DNA from: DATKMG01 sp035541995
Lineage (GTDB): Bacteria; Acidobacteriota; Terriglobia; Versatilivoradales; Versatilivoraceae
Assembly: GCA_035541995.1 (NCBI GenBank)
Contig: DATKMG010000345.1
Coordinates: 1-5,750, forward strand
DNA: 5,750 nt
Reading direction: 5' to 3'
The notes beneath the pieces were generated by a model, which was not told where the DNA came from, searched no databases, and was given only the letters and a program-made list of their open reading frames with translations. Position numbers and translations under genes: made by a program. Positions 5,540 to 5,750 of this stretch are shown piece by piece (positions within the stretch are counted from its first letter, which is position 1; every line of letters begins with the position of its first letter).

Positions 5540-5750
5540 ATGAATGGCAAGATCGAAAAAAAGTACGAGAATCTGTTCCGGGTACTCAGAGAGCAGGAGG
5601 CCGGTGTTGCCAGCGTTGAGGGCTTCCCCATTAGCCTGTGTCTGGACCCGGCTTCAGCCTGCTCCTTGCGCTGTCCATTCTGTATTCATGGGGAGTCTTC
5701 GCTTTCCAGGACTTACAAAGTCATGAATTTCGATCTGTTCCGATCCATCA
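5540..5750 (+). CDS. Radical SAM protein, N-terminal part (truncated by window edge)
   Basis: The frame is open from ATG 5540 to the right edge: 70 complete codons with no stop. C41-SLR-C45-PF-C48 (codons 5660-5683) is the CxxxCxxC motif that holds the 4Fe-4S cluster and binds S-adenosylmethionine in radical SAM enzymes. The residues before it (ISLCLDPASA) form the expected first beta strand of the partial TIM barrel, a pattern often seen in the SPASM/peptide-modifying and related groups, but the subclass cannot be told from this part. The approximately 30 residues before the barrel are charged and probably helical. No good Shine-Dalgarno precedes ATG 5540; a GTG at 5522 is an in-frame alternative, with a stop just upstream at 5516-5518. 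It is the only plus-strand gene and is divergent from the PilZ gene. Substrate unknown. Confidence 0.82.
   Translation, partial: MNGKIEKKYENLFRVLREQEAGVASVEGFPISLCLDPASACSLRCPFCIHGESSLSRTYKVMNFDLFRSI

Noticed and set aside
5544..5726. Plus-strand 60-codon frame near the right end
   Set aside because: It overlaps, in another frame, the radical SAM gene starting at 5540, whose CxxxCxxC motif shows which frame is coding.
1..5750. A mobile element, phage, toxin-antitoxin or defence system
   Set aside because: No transposase, integrase, phage, toxin or nuclease-like protein is encoded; every gene in the window has a plausible metabolic, exported or signalling assignment.

Overview
The window carries six protein genes on the minus strand and one on the plus strand, with gaps of only 31 to 235 bp between them. 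Two of the genes run off the window ends. There are no RNA genes, CRISPR arrays, insertion sequences or phage genes that I can recognise. GC content is moderate (estimated by eye at about 54-55%). The mix of an exported FecR-type protein, an exported DUF2911 protein, single-domain PilZ and cupin proteins and a non-E. coli-like pairing of deoxysugar genes fits an environmental Gram-negative-type bacterium. Acidobacteriota is my favoured guess, but this is inference from protein style, not from a marker gene.

Layout, from left to right. Positions 1-317 (minus) hold the N-terminal part of a secreted FecR-like protein cut off by the window edge. Positions 444-2084 (minus) encode an L-fucose isomerase-family protein, and 2116-3603 (minus) encode a rhamnulokinase (RhaB family). 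These two form a clear operon, kinase first, 31 bp apart. Positions 3604-3836 are non-coding and contain a 115-bp segment bounded by 9-bp inverted repeats. Positions 3837-4355 (minus) encode a secreted DUF2911 protein. Positions 4536-4883 (minus) encode a small KdgF-like cupin, which follows a PilZ-domain protein (4930-5304, minus) by 46 bp, so these two probably share a transcript. A 235-bp divergent intergenic region (5305-5539) contains a 27-bp imperfect palindrome. From 5540 to the right edge (plus) lies the start of a radical SAM enzyme with an intact CxxxCxxC cluster motif.

How the genes work together. The isomerase and kinase are two consecutive steps of 6-deoxyhexose catabolism (L-rhamnose or L-fucose to the ketose, then to the ketose 1-phosphate). 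The expected aldolase, transporter and regulator are not in the window. The cupin resembles KdgF, which acts on unsaturated uronates from pectin or alginate, so a plant or algal polysaccharide theme is possible but not proven. PilZ, DUF2911 and FecR-like proteins have no evident link to the sugar pathway. No stretch above 300 bp lacks a gene. I see no convincing novel multi-gene system; the most interesting items are the mixed isomerase/kinase pairing, the palindrome between the PilZ and radical SAM genes, and the inverted-repeat segment upstream of rhaB.
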